A stretch of DNA of 64,000 nt from positions 80,426,604 to 80,490,603 of the forward strand of contig NC_092349.1 of the NCBI RefSeq assembly GCF_963676685.1. The letters are read 5' to 3'. This DNA comes from Mytilus edulis (taxonomy: Eukaryota > Mollusca > Bivalvia > Mytilida > Mytilidae). Shown piece by piece: positions 34,093-45,300 of the stretch. Below the pieces are notes generated by a model that saw nothing but the letters and a program-made list of their open reading frames with translations, was not told the DNA's origin and made no database searches. Position 1 is the first letter of the stretch. Each line of letters opens with the position of its first letter. A program made the translations under genes and the position numbers.

Positions 34093-35322
34093 GAGTCAAA
34101 AGCAGATTCAGACTTATTTATGTCTGAGCTCTGACTGTGTCCCAAGTTCAAATGAGAAATCTCATTGTTAAGATCACCATAGTCACTGGGAAATCTGTAA
34201 ATTAGTGAACTTTACGGGTAGACAATATTTCAATTGTAATATATATATCATGTATATATATAATATTTATAAAGATTTTGATGATGTAAATCTGCTGATA
34301 CATATTTTCATAATTTATTTTAGAGTCCATGCATTGTTAATTGTTTATTTTAGACTTTTAAGTAATTTGGATATGATATGTTTTATAAATGCATTTTATG
34401 TTAAAAATCAAATATGATAAATGGAATTGAATTGCTGTACATGAATTTGACAACTAATCTTCCTATATCTTATCATTATTTAATACTTATTCATATAATA
34501 ACACATATATATTTGTTTATAATACAATGGCTTGCCTACATTTGGTGGTGACATGTCCATTTAAATTATGTGTTTAATTAGCATGCTATATAAAGACATA
34601 TTTGTATGTGCAGTTCAATCTTTATATTCAGTTCTATAAATCAGAGAGAGAGTGTATTTGCTCTTTTTAATGGAGGATCCAGAACTTTTCATAAGAGGGG
34701 GGCCACTGACTGACCTAAGGGGGCACACACCAGTCATGCTACAGTGATTTCCTATATAATCAACCAAATTTTTCCCAATATTTATGGCCCCGGACCGCTA
34801 GAGCCACCTGGCTCCACCTATGCTTGTGGGTCAAGTTTGAGAGCTGATTTTAATTTGCATTTCGAGATATTAAACTCTTGGTATTATTTGTCTCCAGAAA
34901 GCATATGCTTTTAATGCAGAAGTGAAAAGACATACATTTTGTATAATGTTTTATACACAGGGACTGTAGTTTCATGTATGACTAAAACTGATGCATAAAA
35001 ACAACCAGGACACAAACCTTGTCAGGTTTGTCTAGTAAGTGTTACAATATGCAGAATTTTATCAACATTTGTTTATTTGATATCTTCTCTAGATGAAGGA
35101 AAATTAACTGTAACATGTGTAAATTAAGCTATAATTGTTAATGAAAACAATAACTTTTTCCTAAATTATCATGTCTGCTAATACATATTTAATAGAATTT
35201 TATATTTCGATGCTAGTAGATTTTTTTTTGTCAGTTTTAATTCTTTCTATATGTTCATGATTCACATTAAGTTTTACAAAGTCCTCCATGAGACAACATT
35301 AGTTGTTTTATTTTTTTTGCAG
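34093..35322. other. Region upstream of delta-tubulin; no gene recognised
   Basis: AT-rich. Near 34672-34830 is a GC-richer patch with 'ggatccagaacttttcataa' and 'ggcccc', probably another MITE remnant. No coding exon is supported. Confidence 0.4.
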
Positions 35323-35485
35323 ATGAAAATAACAATATATGTTGTATAAGGAAGGTTTTTTCAGCAAACTGTGACATCAAGCAATAAGAGCTACCTGGTT
35401 GTGATCAATGTAGAAAGCACTTCAATATTGTAAAATGAGAAATAAGACCATGGCTGATTGTTGATGTATTACTAGAAGTAGAAAG
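35323..35485 (+). other. Possible 5' UTR of TUBD1 exon 1
   Basis: A T-rich tract ending 'tttttttttgcag' at 35322 looks like a splice acceptor, so the exon with the tubulin start may begin at 35323 and an untranslated exon lie farther upstream. The leader would contain an upstream ATG at 35323 with a nine-codon frame ending TAA. Transcript evidence is lacking. Confidence 0.35.
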
Positions 35486-38400
35486 ATGTCTATTATAACA
35501 CTACAGTTAGGACAATGTGGGAACCAGATCGGAGGTCAGATGTTCCAGTCTCTTATGGACGATGTTCACATGAAACCTATAAATACTATGGTAAGTATAG
35601 TGTACAATTTATATACCGGTACACATTTGATAATTTTGCTTATAAGGCTATTTATCATAAGGCATGTCCAAGTTTCTCTGAAAATTGCTTTGAATTATTT
35701 CTACGCAAATTAAGAGATTTGATGTTTTTTTGCCAGATGTCTCTATATACATGATATAGTCCAAAAGGTACTAAAGGAAAATGCTAACTCATCAAAATAA
35801 AAAGAGAAAAAAGGAAATCATCATTTGAAATGAGAACCATTGAATTTTGATGTAAGTTTGTCTTGCCAGATTTATAATAATGAGTCCAGAATAGTGATAT
35901 ACACACATCTAGTATTCATTAATTCAGTAATAAATATTTTCTCACAAAGATTACTTATATGAAATGTTTATTACTCTATTTTAGGTTCCACCAAACAGAA
36001 ATGAGGAATACATTAATGATGTGCTATCAACATTTTTCTACCAAGATGGCCGATCGGAAAATCAGTTACCTAGAGCTAGAGCTGTTATGGTTGATATGGA
36101 ACCTAAGGTTGGTAATGATTAACTACTTTACATGCTTTGTAATACTTTTGAAGTACTATTATTCTTTGATTCTTATTTACAGAAAGAAAGGAAATGTATT
36201 TTTTAAGTAGACAATTAAAGCTTTAGACTTTACAGAAAACAGTCAATTTGAAAAACAAAATTTAGTATAGTATTAAAATTATTAACTAAGAAAACCATGA
36301 ACTCTTGTAACTGTGCATGTTTTTCAATATCTGCTAACTACTGCTTGTATTTAATTGATATAAAAATGTATATGAGACTATGTGTTATGATTGGAAATGA
36401 TATAGCTCTCTACTAGAGACCAAATGTTATACAAATCAACAACTACAGGTCACCGTTCAACCTTCAACAATTAGTAAAACACATACGGCATAGTCAACTA
36501 CATAAGTTAATCAATTATTTGCTAAGTTACTAATTTTCTTATTTCACAGGTTATTGCCCAGACTTGTATGGATGCCAAAAAATCAGGAAAATGGCAATAT
36601 CCTGAAAAACAGCAATTGAGTCAACAGCGTGGATCAGGGAACAACTGGGCACATGGTTTCTGTATACATGGACCAAAAGCTAAAGACCAAGTCATTGAAA
36701 TGGTCCAGAAAGAAGCTGAAAAATGTGATAACCTTGGTGGTTTTTTGTCTTTGATGAGTCTGGCAGGAGGAACAGGGTCAGGTGTTGGTGCTTATATCAC
36801 AGAATGTCTTCGAGATGAGTTTCCTCATGCATTCATTCTTAATCAAGTGGTGTGGCCATATAATACAGGGGAGGTAATCGTGCAGAATTACAATGCTATA
36901 TTGACTTTATCCCATCTCTACAGAACTGTAGATGCTGTTATTGTAATGCAGAATGACCATTTACATAAGATCTGTTCTCAGTTGTTGAATATCAAGAAGA
37001 TTTCATTCAAGGACATTAACAAGGTCATTTGCCATAAACTTTTGAGCATTTTGTCACCAGGAACACTACATAAATACCCAGGATTCACATGTTCAAACTC
37101 AATAGGTAATAATCTAATGTAATAGTTAGCGGAATTTTAACAAAATAAGCGGTTTATAAAGGTTTATACAGAATTCAAGGATAAGTTGAGAAACATAGAA
37201 GATAACTACATGGACTAAGAGGTGAAAAAAAACCATAGTTCCCATTAAAACAGATGCTATGACAAAAAAAACATCAATGACAAGACAAACATAGAATCAC
37301 ACAGAAAATTAAATATTGAATTACATAAATCCCACTAAAAACAAACTTGGGGTCAATTCAGATGCTGTGGAAGGGTAAGCAATGTCTGCTGCACAAGATG
37401 CACCTTGGATATTTAATTACATGGCATTTATCTATGAGAATTTTTCTTTTCCATATTGTTTATTTACATTTCAGGTGAGATAATGGAGCACATGGTTCCT
37501 GTATCAGATTATAAACTGTTCTTATTTACATTTCAGGTGAGATAATGGAGCACATGGTTCCTGTATCAGATTATAAACTGTTCTTATTTACATTTCAGGT
37601 GAGATAATGGAGCACATGGTTCCTGTATCAGATTATAAACTGTTCTTATTTACATTTCAGGTGAGATAATGGAGCACATGGTTCCTGTATTAGATTATAA
37701 ACTGTTCTTATTTACATTTCAGGGGAGAAAATGGAGCACATGGTTCCTGTATCAGATTATAAACTGTTCTTATTTACATTTCAGGTGAGATAATGGAGCA
37801 CATGGTTCCTGTATCAGATTATAAACTGTTCTTATTTACATTTCAGGTGAGATAATGGAGCACATGGTTCCTGTATTAGATTATAAACTGTTCTTATTTA
37901 CATTTCAGGGGAGATAATGGAGCACATGATTCCTGTATCAGATTATAAACTGTTCTTATTTACATTTCAGGGGAGATAATGGATCACATGGTCCCTGTAT
38001 CAGATTATAAACTGTTCTTATTTACATTTCAGGTTAGATAATGGAGCACATGGTCCCTGTATCAGATTATAAACTGTTCTTATTTACATTTCAGGTGAGA
38101 TAATGGAGCACATGGTTCCTGTATTAGATTATAAACTGTTCTTATTTACATTTCAGGTGAGATAATGGAGCACATGATTCCTGTATCAGATTATAAACTG
38201 TTCTTATTTACATTTCAGGGGAGATAATGGAGCACATGGTTCCTGTATCAGATTATAAACTGTTCTTATTTACATTTCAGGTGAGATAATGGGGCACATG
38301 GTTCCTGAATCAGATTATAAACTGTTCGTATTTACATTTCAGGTGAGATAATGGAGCACATGGTCCCTGTATCAGATTATAAACTGTTACTATTTACATT

Positions 38401-40491
38401 TCAGGGGAGATAATGGAGCACATGGTTCCTATATCAGATTATAAACTGTTCTTATTTACATTTCAGGTGAGATAATGGAGCACATGGTTCCTGTATCAGA
38501 TTATAAACTGTTCTTATTTACATTTCAGGTGAGATAATGGAGCACATGATTCCTATATCAGATTATAAACTGTTCTTATTAACATTTCAGGTGAGATAAT
38601 GGAGCACATGGTTCCTGTATCAGATTATAAACTGTTCTTATTTACATTTCAGGGGAGATAATGGAGCACATTGTTCCTATATCTGATTATAAACTGTTCT
38701 TATTTACATTTCAGGGGAGATAATGGAGCACATTGTTCCTATATCTGATTATAAACTGTTCTTATTTACATTTCAGGGGAGATAATGGAACACATGATTC
38801 CTATATCAGATTATAAACTGTTCTTATTTACATTTCAGGTGAGATAATGGAGCACATGATTCCTGTATCAGATTATAAACTGTTCTTATTTACATTTCAG
38901 GGGAGAAAATGGAGCACATGGTTCCTGTATTAGATTATAAACTGTTCTTATTTACATTTCAGGGGAGATAATGGAGCACATGGTTCCTATATCTGATTAT
39001 AAACTGTTCTTATTTACATTTCAGGGGAGATAATGGAACACATGATTCCTATATCAGATTATAAACTGTTCTTATTTACATTTCAGGTGAGATAATGGAG
39101 CACATGATTCCTGTATCAGATTATAAACTGTTCTTATTTACATTTCAGGGGAGAAAATGGAGCACATGGTTCCTGTATTAGATTATAAACTGTTCTTATT
39201 TACATTTCAGGGGAGATAATGGAGCACATGGTTCCTATATCAGATTATAAACTGTTCTTATTTACATTTCAGGGGAGATAATGGAGCACATGGTTCCTAT
39301 ATCAGATTATAAACTGTTAACAATGAAAAACATCCCACAGATGCCAGAATCATCTATACAATTCAGTTCATTCCAATGGCATGGCTTACTGAAACATCTC
39401 AGACAGATGTTGATAGCTGATGCTGCTATGGAGGAAGGTATGTCTAGATAGACAGTATGCCTCAATATATGATAAACAAAAATGCAATGACTGAAACCAA
39501 TTATCAATTACACACAGGAGTTATTTTCCTTAATTAAGGAATTTTAATAAATTTTAATGGTTTTGCCTTGTATAATGAAAACTTAGAAAACAGCAACAAA
39601 ACAGCTCATCCAAAAACAGTCTAGTTTTCAGTTAACAGTCTTCAAATGTTATCAAAAGTCTTTAAATTATTCTGAGTGTCTAAAACAGCTAAAAAAATGA
39701 CAGAGAAATTAAAGTTTTGCCATCAACACAAAATTCCCCAATTGATAAAATACATTAAGATATATGTGATACAAGAAATACAAAAGAGGTTCCTGAGTTG
39801 GGACAGACACTTGAAAGTTCTGGTAAATTTACTTGATACTTAAGGTACATAAATGGCATTTGAAGGGCTCACTAATTGCAATTTCTATTTTCAACTTTTT
39901 TACAGAAAACATTTGTTTTATTCTTAACACATTATGAAACAAAATGATTAAGTAATGATATATAAATTATCAACATTTAAATTTGTTTAGGACTTTTGTC
40001 ATAGATTTATTAACATCAGTATGTTGGGCAGTTTTAACTATGTACAAAAATGGATTACACGTATTATTATTTGTTTTTAATTTGTAGGAATTGATTGGCA
40101 GGTCAAGGTCGGTGATGAAACTCCAAGAGGTGGAGCCAAACACAACCAATCACTTGCTAACTTTTTAATGCTCCGTGGAAAAGATGTAACCACAGCAGAC
40201 ACCACTGCCTTTGAAGATTCAATGTTATATGCTCCTTGGGTTCCACCAGGTGGCGCTTTATTGAAAGGGACACAACCAAGAGTGTTTAATCAGTATGAGA
40301 AATCGGCATGTTTACTGTCCAATAGTAAATCACCAATTGTACAAATGGATTACACAGTGGGAAAAGCTTGGAATATGTTTTCTTCAAGGGGTTATGTACA
40401 TCAATATAATAAACATGGACTCGTAGATGAAGATTTTGTAGATAGTTTTGTAACATTAGAACAAGTTATTGCCAATTATAAAAATTTGTAA
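35486..40491 (+). CDS. TUBD1: Delta-tubulin, complete, 5 exons
   Basis: Exons: 35486-35590 (donor G|GTAAGT), 35985-36107 (weak donor GTTGGT), 36550-37105 (donor GTAATA), 39273-39437 (donor GTATGT) and 40088-40491 (TAA). Phases 0, 0, 1, 1 give 450 aa; human delta-tubulin has 453. It starts [16 protein letters not shown], with GQCGNQI (9-15) for guanine nucleotide binding. [14 protein letters not shown] follows, then the tubulin signature GGTGSG (149-154), [14 protein letters not shown], and near the C-terminus [27 protein letters not shown] and a final ANYKNL. These match delta- rather than alpha, beta, gamma or epsilon tubulin. The product supports triplet microtubules of centrioles and basal bodies. 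Exon 4 is preceded by a 29-unit array of duplicated intron-3/exon-4 junctions (37475-39272); only the last junction (39273) joins in frame to the rest of exon 4. Inclusion of any whole unit (62 nt) shifts the frame and meets TAA within three codons. Confidence 0.95.
36386..36505 (+). repeat. Family G repeat fragment in TUBD1 intron 2
   Basis: 'caacaactacaggtcaccgt', 'ccttcaacaattagtaaaac' and 'acggcatagtcaactac' match family G. Confidence 0.65.
37475..39318 (+). repeat. 62-bp minisatellite of a splice junction: 29 units plus the real exon-4 start
   Basis: Unit starts fall at 37475 + 62n with no indel through n = 29 (39273). Each unit consists of exon 4's first 46 bases (GTGAGATAATGGAGC... 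to ...AAACTGTT) followed by the last 16 bases of the intron (CTTATTTACATTTCAG). Every unit boundary is therefore a full acceptor, and the following bases encode (G)[14 protein letters not shown]. The first base pair group varies: GTGAG in 15 copies, GTTAG in one, GGGAG in 14 including the last. Units 21-24 and 25-28 repeat the same pattern of variants, a 248-bp higher-order repeat. It is a true tandem array of an intron-exon boundary, not exon duplication: no unit has a separate downstream intron. Confidence 0.97.
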
Positions 40492-41924
40492 CCATTTTTT
40501 TATTTAGATAAATCAATTTCATACTGATTTTGTGCAGTACTTTATTTAAAAGTTGTATTTATTTTTAGATTCTTTTACTGCAATGCCTTACATCTGTCAT
40601 TTTTATTTTAAACAACCACCTTGTTTAAAATATCTCTACATGTTAGCCTCTATTGTGGGAGGTAGTGTGTTTATTCTGACAGAGTCAACAAGATATTTTA
40701 AAATTGGTATTTTCTGCTTCTCTGCTACAACTTGGCATTTAGAATCAAATACTTGGTATTAGAATTATGTTTCTGGTTAGTTTGATTTATCTTCTTGTGA
40801 GCTATATAAAAATTAGGGATGAGGTATTAACTATTGAGACAATTTCCCATCAGAGACTACAAGATGTTATTGTAAGCAACTTTAGAAATTTTTGTACAGC
40901 CTTCAACAATGAACAATACAGTAAAGTATGCTTTAAAAGGCTGTATGTCCTTTGGCTCCAAAAAGAGTCAAATAGAAAACAATCATAACATTGGCACATC
41001 TCAACTTAAAAGCCTATTGTTAACATTTGAAGGTCGGGACTATGTATTGATTATCTAGCACCTAAATATGATAGAAAAGAATGATTTTGAAGTGTTAAAC
41101 ATTCTTTGAATGTGAATGTTTTAGATAAATCAAGTGGTAGACTAAAGTTGTGGAAAGCGGCATATAAGACATGCTTTATGTCTGCGGTGACAGCTGTTAA
41201 TTTCTGTGTCTTTTGGTCTATTGTGGAGAGATGTCTCATTGGCAAGCATACCACATCTTCTTTTTTACATTCAGGCCTGCTGCAATTGTAATATACCAAC
41301 CATAATCTTGAGGACTGTGTAAGAAAACTTGACAAAGAAATGCAAGATGAAAATAAGCAGTTCAAGGAAATGAGTTTAATGATTTATTAAATGGATTTCA
41401 GAAATTTTGTTAAACATTGTGTAGTCACAAATTAATCATGTGAGAAGATGACTGTGTTACTTATTAAACCTGTCAAAATAAGTTCTAATATAGATGTTAC
41501 TTAGTCATATGCTGCTTTAGTAGACCAATGTTTAAATACCCCATGAAGACCAAGCCAAGACCAGAACAAAGATGAGGTCATCATAGAAAGTGCATGATAA
41601 AAAGCAAAAAGTAAAAAGGGAAAATATTGTGCTATAAAAAAATTCAAAGTAGCAAACCGTTATTGATTACAGAAGTATACCATGAGAAATTATCTCCACC
41701 CCATTACATAGAAGATGATGTCCTTCAAACATGTGGATGCTGATTTCTGCTTCAAGCATAATGGTAAACTCAAAATTGATAGTTAAAAACAAAATAAGTT
41801 TGCCTTCCCTACAAATGTGTGGGTACATTCTGCAGGATCATTATATATTTTTTTTAACATGATTTTTTATGGAGTGCTACAGAAGTGAAAATTAGGCCTG
41901 CTGAAGGTGGTGTCAACAATTTGT
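40492..41924. other. 3' region of TUBD1 and spacer; family G fragments
   Basis: No further gene is supported. Inverted family G words ('gtctcattggcaagcatacc', about 41150-41265) and plus-strand ones ('cagccttcaacaatgaacaa', near 40898) account for the short open frames. Confidence 0.5.
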
Positions 41925-42250
41925 TATGAGTTTGTGATTGGGTATGTTATAAGGGGATCAACTTGATAAGTCAATGATATTTAGTATGAAGTTGTATTTG
42001 CATCAGGACCTCATTTTCATGGAGATTGTTTTGACCCTGCCCTCTTAGTCATGGTCTATTGACTTTAAAATCTTGCATAGTTCACATGTTTAAGTTTGTG
42101 ATATGGCCAGTTCAAGAAGAAAGTTATGGTTAGTAAATAGTATTTGGTATACATTTGTATTAGCATTGGCAAATCCCATTTACATGAATATTATTTAGTC
42201 CTGCCCCCTCAGTCATTGTACATTAACTTCATAAAATCTGAAGGGGCTAT
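41925..42250 (+). repeat. About 170-bp repeat, two units (as at 18050)
   Basis: 'atttcatggagattgtttt'-like sequence, 'agtcatggtctattgacttt', 'gcattggcaaatcccattta' and 'agtcattgtacattaacttc' match the tandem array at 18050-18910. It ends about 120 bases before the YDJC start codon. Confidence 0.7.
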
Positions 42251-42372
42251 AATGTCATCATGTTCTTGTGAAAAAACATAAACTTTTGCCTGAAAAATAG
42301 ATCTTTTTACTTGCAGATATAAAGCAGTAAAGCATAGGAATTAGAGAACCAAAATAATACATTTTAAATTAG

Positions 42373-45300
42373 ATGAAGTATTTGGTTGTCAATGGTGATG
42401 ACCTTGGTTACAGTGTACCTAGAAATGAAGGAATTTTAAGATGTTTTACTGAAGGAATTGTCACTAGTACATCTATATTGATTAATGGTGAAGCAGTTCT
42501 ACATGCAGTTGACCTAGTCCATGAGTATCGTATCCCTACAGGTGAGACTTTCTAGTGTAAGGTCAAGGTTACTGAAGGAATTGTCACTAGTACATCAATA
42601 TTAATAAATGGTGAAGCAGTTCTACATGCTGTTGACCTAGTCCATGAGTATCGTATCCCTACAGGTGAGACTTTCTAGTGTATGGTCAAGGTTACAGAAA
42701 CCATTTATACAAATTGAAGGGTTTATTTTTGTTTCATTATTTCAGAACATATTTTTTAAAACAAGAATGTCTGTATGTGCCAATTCAAGGTCAAATTCAA
42801 GTTGAAAGGATCAGAGAACAAGGAACTAGAAGTTCATTTTTGTTGATAAAATATTAGTAACTGTAAATTCAGAAATGATTGCGTACATTTATTATTGCGA
42901 TTTTTCAAGAATGGACAAAAATGCGAGTTTAATTATCACGATTTCCAAAAAACTACGTTCAGATCTATGTTTCAGTTATCAGAATGCAAGTTCTTATGGT
43001 TGCGATACCCACCCAGTCGCATTATTCGCAATGATAAAAACCTCGCAATAATTTCTGAATTTACAGTATTGATTTTAACAAATATAAATATTATATCTTA
43101 TAATAATGAAATAATAAGGTTAAAACAATATTTTGCATCAAAATTTATAAAAATTGTTGTGGGCCACATCAATTATTAGTAAACTGTTTCAATTCTAACA
43201 GAATTCAAACAAATTATGTATCTTGATTTATTTATAGGGTTACATCTGAACTTGTCAGAAGGATTACCTCTTACAGAAGCTACCTCACTACTTGGAGAAG
43301 ATGGGTGTTTGTTGGGGAAGCTTGGAATCAGAGAACAAAACAAACTAGGAAGCATTGATTTTAAACAGGTAGTAAACTCATGTAGCAGAACATTAGAAAT
43401 AGGATTACTCTTGTAGATAAAATCATAAATATTGATGTAACATACTAGCCATACATGTTGTGAACATCATAACTAGCTATATATACATGTTGGGACCTCA
43501 TAGCTAGCTGTCTATATATGTTGTGGATTTCAGAAATAGCTGTCGATACATGTTGTGAACCCCAAAACTAGCTATGTATACATGATGGGACCGCATAACT
43601 AGCTGTCTTTGCATGTTGTGGACCTCAGAAATAGCTGTCGATACATGTTTTGAAACTCATACATGTTGTGAAACTCATACATGTTGTGAACCTCATACAT
43701 GTTGTGATACTAATAACTAGCCATTTATACAAAAGGTGAACTTCATAACTACTGTAGCCGTCTTAGCCCGTTGTGAACATCATAAATAGCTTTCTATACA
43801 TGATGTGAATATCATAATTAACCATGTATACATTTTATCAACCAAGTGAATCTAGTATCTGTTCTAAAAATATCAATGCTATTATTGAAAAAGTAAAATC
43901 TAAAATTGGAATTATCTACCTTTGTCCATAATTGAAACCACTACGATTTGTAGTAAAGGCTTCTGATGCCAGATACATTTTTAGTTCCCATTGCAAATTT
44001 ATGCATTTTTTACCATTCAATGCTCACAAGCATTTTGATTGGCTTTTCAACTTACACTGTTATTATGAATTTTTTATATGTATAATTTTAAGCCATCTGT
44101 AAAAGTCTTATAAAATCCTTGTTATTTTGTAATAGTTTTTGAAAACTTTTACTTGTCAATGATAAAGCTATGAAAAATCAAGAGAAAACTTTTTCCTGTC
44201 AAAATTCCAAAGGTTAATATATCTCGAAAAGTAGCATATGACCTATATATTTTTTTTGCTTTTTTGGTTCCTTTATTAAACCCCTATCAATATATACTAG
44301 TGTTAAGAAAAGCTTGTTATTTTGAAACTGAGTAGCCAACTTCCTTAATAGCCTCTTGTTTCTATTTGTAGTTTCAGACTTAGCATGTAAAACATAAAGG
44401 GAAATAGTTCCTGTATTGTATGTCATGTTTACGAAGAACTATTTTTTTTGAAAAAAGAAATCACTTTGGAATTATACTTTTTTCATAGCTAGTTAGAAAC
44501 CTGAATGTATCTTTAATGTTCAATTCAACCTAATGTATTGGCTATAGCTATTTTAGAGTTTTAGTATTTGCCTTCAATTATTTTAGATTCTAGAGAAATT
44601 AAACAGAATTAGTAAGTGCTAATTTGTTTTGTTTTGAATTTATTATTTTGAGTACATGCTATATTTATGTACGGTTATGACTATTAGATTTATCTGCATG
44701 TGTTGATATCTTCGTTTAACCATGACCCCTGTTAACCATGACCCCTATTGTCCGTGCAATATATATATATATATACCTTTATTTGAAAAATTTACCCTAT
44801 TGGAATGATATAATTATTTACATTTATTTTAGCTTTCTCCATTTATCAAATATCCAATTTTGATAGTCTTTTTCCATGTACCATTTATTTAAATTTATAA
44901 CTTTATAGTGAACTCTACACTTGTGACAACTGTTATTGTCAAGAAACATACATGGAAATGAATATTTAAAAATTCTAGAAAATGTGAAACTGATGAAAAA
45001 TGCTTCAACAGTTCTAGGAAAAAAGAACCACAACAGGTTTTTATGATTTTGATGATTTTTCTTTTAGTCAGTTGGTTTTATACGAATGGATATACTTATT
45101 GGCTTTCCATCACATTAGGAAAATAACTTCTTTTTGCTGTTTATAGTCTTATGATGGCTAGAAAATTGAATCCTATTCCTCAGTTGCAACTGTGTGTTTA
45201 CATTGTATGAATAAAAAATAAATCTAGATCTGGGAAAGATTTTAGGGAAATTTTCTACAATCTTTTTTCTTAATTCTATATACACTTATGTTAAGGTTAT

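Noticed and set aside
37475-39318. CRISPR array (direct repeats of constant length)
   Set aside because: There are no unique spacers; the whole 62-bp unit repeats and it is a splice junction of a eukaryotic gene.
37475-39318. Tandem duplication of a complete exon giving a repeated protein domain
   Set aside because: Units lack a downstream donor and their own intron, 62 nt breaks the frame, and a stop follows within three codons of the next unit.
42571-42664. Copy 2 of the YDJC exon-1 tail as a mutually exclusive exon
   Set aside because: It is preceded by only 29 bases after the first donor with no pyrimidine tract or usable acceptor.
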